Source: Progne subis subis (lineage: Eukaryota; Chordata; Aves; Passeriformes; Hirundinidae). From it: 64,000 nt of DNA. The translations under genes and the position numbers were made by a program. This document shows, piece after piece, positions 61,301 to 64,000 of the stretch. The stretch's first letter is position 1, and each line of letters begins with the position of its first letter. Below the pieces are notes generated by a model that was given only the letters and a program-made list of their open reading frames with translations, searched no databases and had not been told where the DNA came from. The DNA is taken from positions 124,001 through 188,000 of the forward strand of contig JAKJHU010000256.1 of the NCBI GenBank assembly GCA_022316685.1. The letters are read 5' to 3'.

Positions 61301-64000
61301 TTTGTCATGTTATATGAAAAATGAAAAAAAAAATCTTATTCTGCAGATTTTTAATGACAACTAAGAAAATGGTGATAAATTAGTTAAAAGTATTTTCTGC
61401 AACATTCAATTGGTGATTCAATAGTTTGCACATATTTTATACATGCAGTATTAGCGTGTTAACCATAAAACCTCCCCTCAGCAATGCAAGAAAACCTTCT
61501 GCATTGAAATTCTGGCTGTTGATGTAGATACTGGGAGAATTGCTATGGCTTCAGGAGGATGGGGATTTCATCCACAGTCATATCCCTGCAAAGGAAGATT
61601 ATTGTTCATGATACTGGAAACAACTATCTGAATCTAAATATGATGTTGAGTCTAAGTTTTTAACACCATGAAATTCACTTCAAAGTAGCTCACACCCATA
61701 ATAAACTCACTTCCATGGATTTACTGAATCAAAAGCTGAATACTGACCTTGCTGCAAAATAAATCAATACATTTATTTTATTGAAGCTATAGATAAATAA
61801 TTTGAGAAGTATTTTTGGATAAGATGGACTGTAACCCAAAGAGGTGCTGTACTCCTTTTCTAATAATTTTCTTCCTATTTTTATTAGTTTCAAATGAAAT
61901 GGTAGTAATTTTTTTTTTTTTTTTGCTTTTGGGCAGGAGATGGAAAACTGCATCTAAAATTCCATATTTATTTCTAAATAATACAGTACTGTATAGAAAA
62001 GTCATAAAAACAGAGACTGCAAATTGAATTCCAATAACTCTATCCTGTGAAAGCAAACTTCCATCTAGTAAATGAGAAAGCATTATTGACAATTATATGC
62101 AAATTACCAGGCTTTTGGCAGGCTCTTCAAAACTATTATCTTTTGGCAACTCTGTAAATTACGTAGCTATGGCAGCAATGTAGAATTGCTCATTATACTT
62201 TATTGATACATTTATGTCTCCTTATATTGGAATATTTTGCTGTGGGTCTTTGGAGACATCCTTTGCTTATTTTTGTGCCTCCATTTCTCTCATATTTTGT
62301 ACTTACCCCCACACTCTGAGTTGGAATTTCCTATAGAGTCCCTGGGCCAGAGGGAGTCAACTTCCATCGTCATTATCATCATCATCATCATCTCCACCCA
62401 CTCTTCTTTACATCCTGAAGGCCATCAAACGAACAGGCAAAAATTATGTGTCATTTTGTTACCACAAGACTACCCTGGAGACCTGTGCATATCCTCGCTT
62501 TTCGAAATCCTGTTTCTTCATCAGTTCATTTCACATATTCCTCTACATGCCCCAAATTCAGTAGCCTATGTTTCTTCTCGAGGTGAGAACACATTTTCCA
62601 TTGCCACTGTGCTACAGAGTGTGCGCACTCTCTCTATTACAGCTTATATTTAATAAACGAGGAACAGGCATCCTGTTTATGTTTATTCATAACAAGTTTA
62701 GATGTTACTTTTGAAGATAAAGAAACAAGTTTGATGATATACAATATCAGCTACACGCTCTGCACTGATAGCAAACTTTAGCAATCAAGGAAAGATAAAA
62801 AGGTTTTGGAGAATTTAATCATGTACTTCAAAGTAGGTTTAAGAACACATATTTCAGAAACTGAGATAAAATATGAATGTTTAATTTATCTTCTTTTTTT
62901 TTTTTACCATGAATGTTTCTAATTCTTTTGCTAATAACCTCATTGCTTCTGTCAGACAACACCTTTTTTGGTTTGTTGTTGTTATTAGAGGGTTGGTTTG
63001 TTGATTTTTTTCTTTCCAGAAGTAACTTTCTTTGAAGAAAAAGAAAATAATAGCTTTTAGTTTTCCAAATGATGCGACTGATGCTGTACTTGGGTAGACA
63101 TTTGGGGTGACTTAATACATCTCACAGGGTTACTGGAAAGCAAGAAATGGATGCAAAAATAACCAGGTCATAAGCAGTGATGTGCTAAGGTCCTCCAGGG
63201 GAGAACCCCTTTCTCGAGTAACCTCTGATGGTATGTCTGCTCCGTGGTAAGTACAATCACACTTTATTGTTTGGTTTTGCCTGGTCTGGTAGTAACATAA
63301 GAAAGAGGTTTTGCTAGTGCAATTGCAAATGTTTTTGGGTAAGATACAGAACCAAATATGAAGCACCGCCCTGCCAAATATTTGTCCTTTTACCTTTTGG
63401 ACATTGCTAATTGGATTGTAGTGTTAAGGACATGTATAAACACAACTCAAAATGTGTCTCTGCCCTTTCTCATAAAATCACAGGTCAATTCTTGCCTCAA
63501 AGTCACAAGCAAAATATTTAGTTTTACTGAGGAGCAAATTTTTTTGTCTGGGATCAATATATATACCTGCCCAAACTGTATCCACTTACCTCCGTGCCCG
63601 ATGTGACATGTGGAGTGGTTGGAGAAGAGCAGCTCGTTGTGTCCTTCTTCAGGCCTCTAAGCTAATCTTCAAAGTGGAAGAGTCAGAGTGAAGGGCAGCT
63701 GTCACAGAAGGAAATAAAATTTGTGACAAGACTTAAATTCATATTCTTTTTACAAATCCTGCTGAAATAGAATTCTCATACACGTTGGTAATATTCTCAA
63801 TGACCCCTTTCTTCTTCCATATAATAGCTATAAAATGTCAAATTGAGAATAAGACGTGACTTGGGTCAGTGTATTTCAGAATCCAACAACTATTTCTCTG
63901 GCACAAGGACTGGTAGCAGGAAAAGAGAAAGACTTTTTTTTTTTTAACTGGAATAGGGGTACAAAGCATGAAAAAGCATCCTTGGGATTGTTTACTGGGT

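Larger units (their letters stand above)
49656..64000. other. AT-rich gene desert
   Basis: No convincing gene on either strand. Holds simple repeats at 52863-52909, 55850-55912, 56913-56967, 58215-58317 and 62371-62393. Around 53,760-55,250 the sequence is less AT-rich, with a TATATAAGGG at about 54,178 and GTTTTATTGGGCAG near 54,993; it may be old LTR material but cannot be assigned. Confidence 0.6.

Noticed and set aside
1..64000. CRISPR arrays, bacterial operons, tRNA and rRNA genes
   Set aside because: Searched by eye; no direct-repeat/spacer pattern, no ribosomal sequence, and no A-box/B-box pair in a cloverleaf was recognised. The content is vertebrate.

Overview
The window looks like avian nuclear DNA, most likely from a songbird. 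The evidence is CR1 non-LTR retrotransposon fragments with the typical avian 3' region, several endogenous-retrovirus LTRs of the kind common in passerines (two with perfect 5-bp target duplications), and a PAK3-like protein kinase gene, a family known to be expanded in songbirds. All coding signal that I trust is on the minus strand. Spliced gene models were read from splice sites, codon phase and homology remembered from the PAK family; no database search was possible.

Layout. (1) 1-12,100 is moderately GC-rich and holds a nearly complete PAK3-like kinase gene of 11 recognisable exons, running from a start codon at 11,871 down to 439; only the last short exon lies outside the window. All exon phases fit, and the P-loop, VAIK Lys, HRD, DFG and APE motifs are present. 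One extra base in a C4 run just after DFG breaks the frame, so this copy is probably a pseudogene or carries an assembly error. Its 3.6-kb intron between the two linker exons contains a same-strand series of coiled-coil exons, mostly phase 0, one with an in-frame stop. (2) 12,100-36,020 is an AT-rich desert without convincing genes: a solo LTR with CCATG duplications, two other LTRs at 31.7-33.5 kb, microsatellites, long A runs and a 31-bp near-perfect palindrome. (3) 36,020-47,300 is a GC-rich tandem array. Its repeat unit contains LTR-like sequence, a CR1 element split by an LTR, a pyrimidine-rich microsatellite, a single-exon minus-strand gene for an acidic protein of unknown function, and that gene's TATA promoter. 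Two gene copies are present (433 and 663 codons); they differ mainly by a block of 66-bp coding repeats present in one copy only. (4) 47,300-64,000 is a second AT-rich desert with a solo LTR (CTAGG duplications) and simple repeats.

How it fits together. The kinase locus and the tandem array look like two independent lineage-specific duplicating families embedded in repeat-rich DNA. Nothing in the sequence links their functions. The points most worth follow-up are the unknown acidic-protein family with its expandable 66-bp coding repeat and TATA promoter, the coiled-coil exon cassette inside the PAK linker intron, and the replacement of the p21-binding module of PAK by an unfamiliar N-terminal exon.
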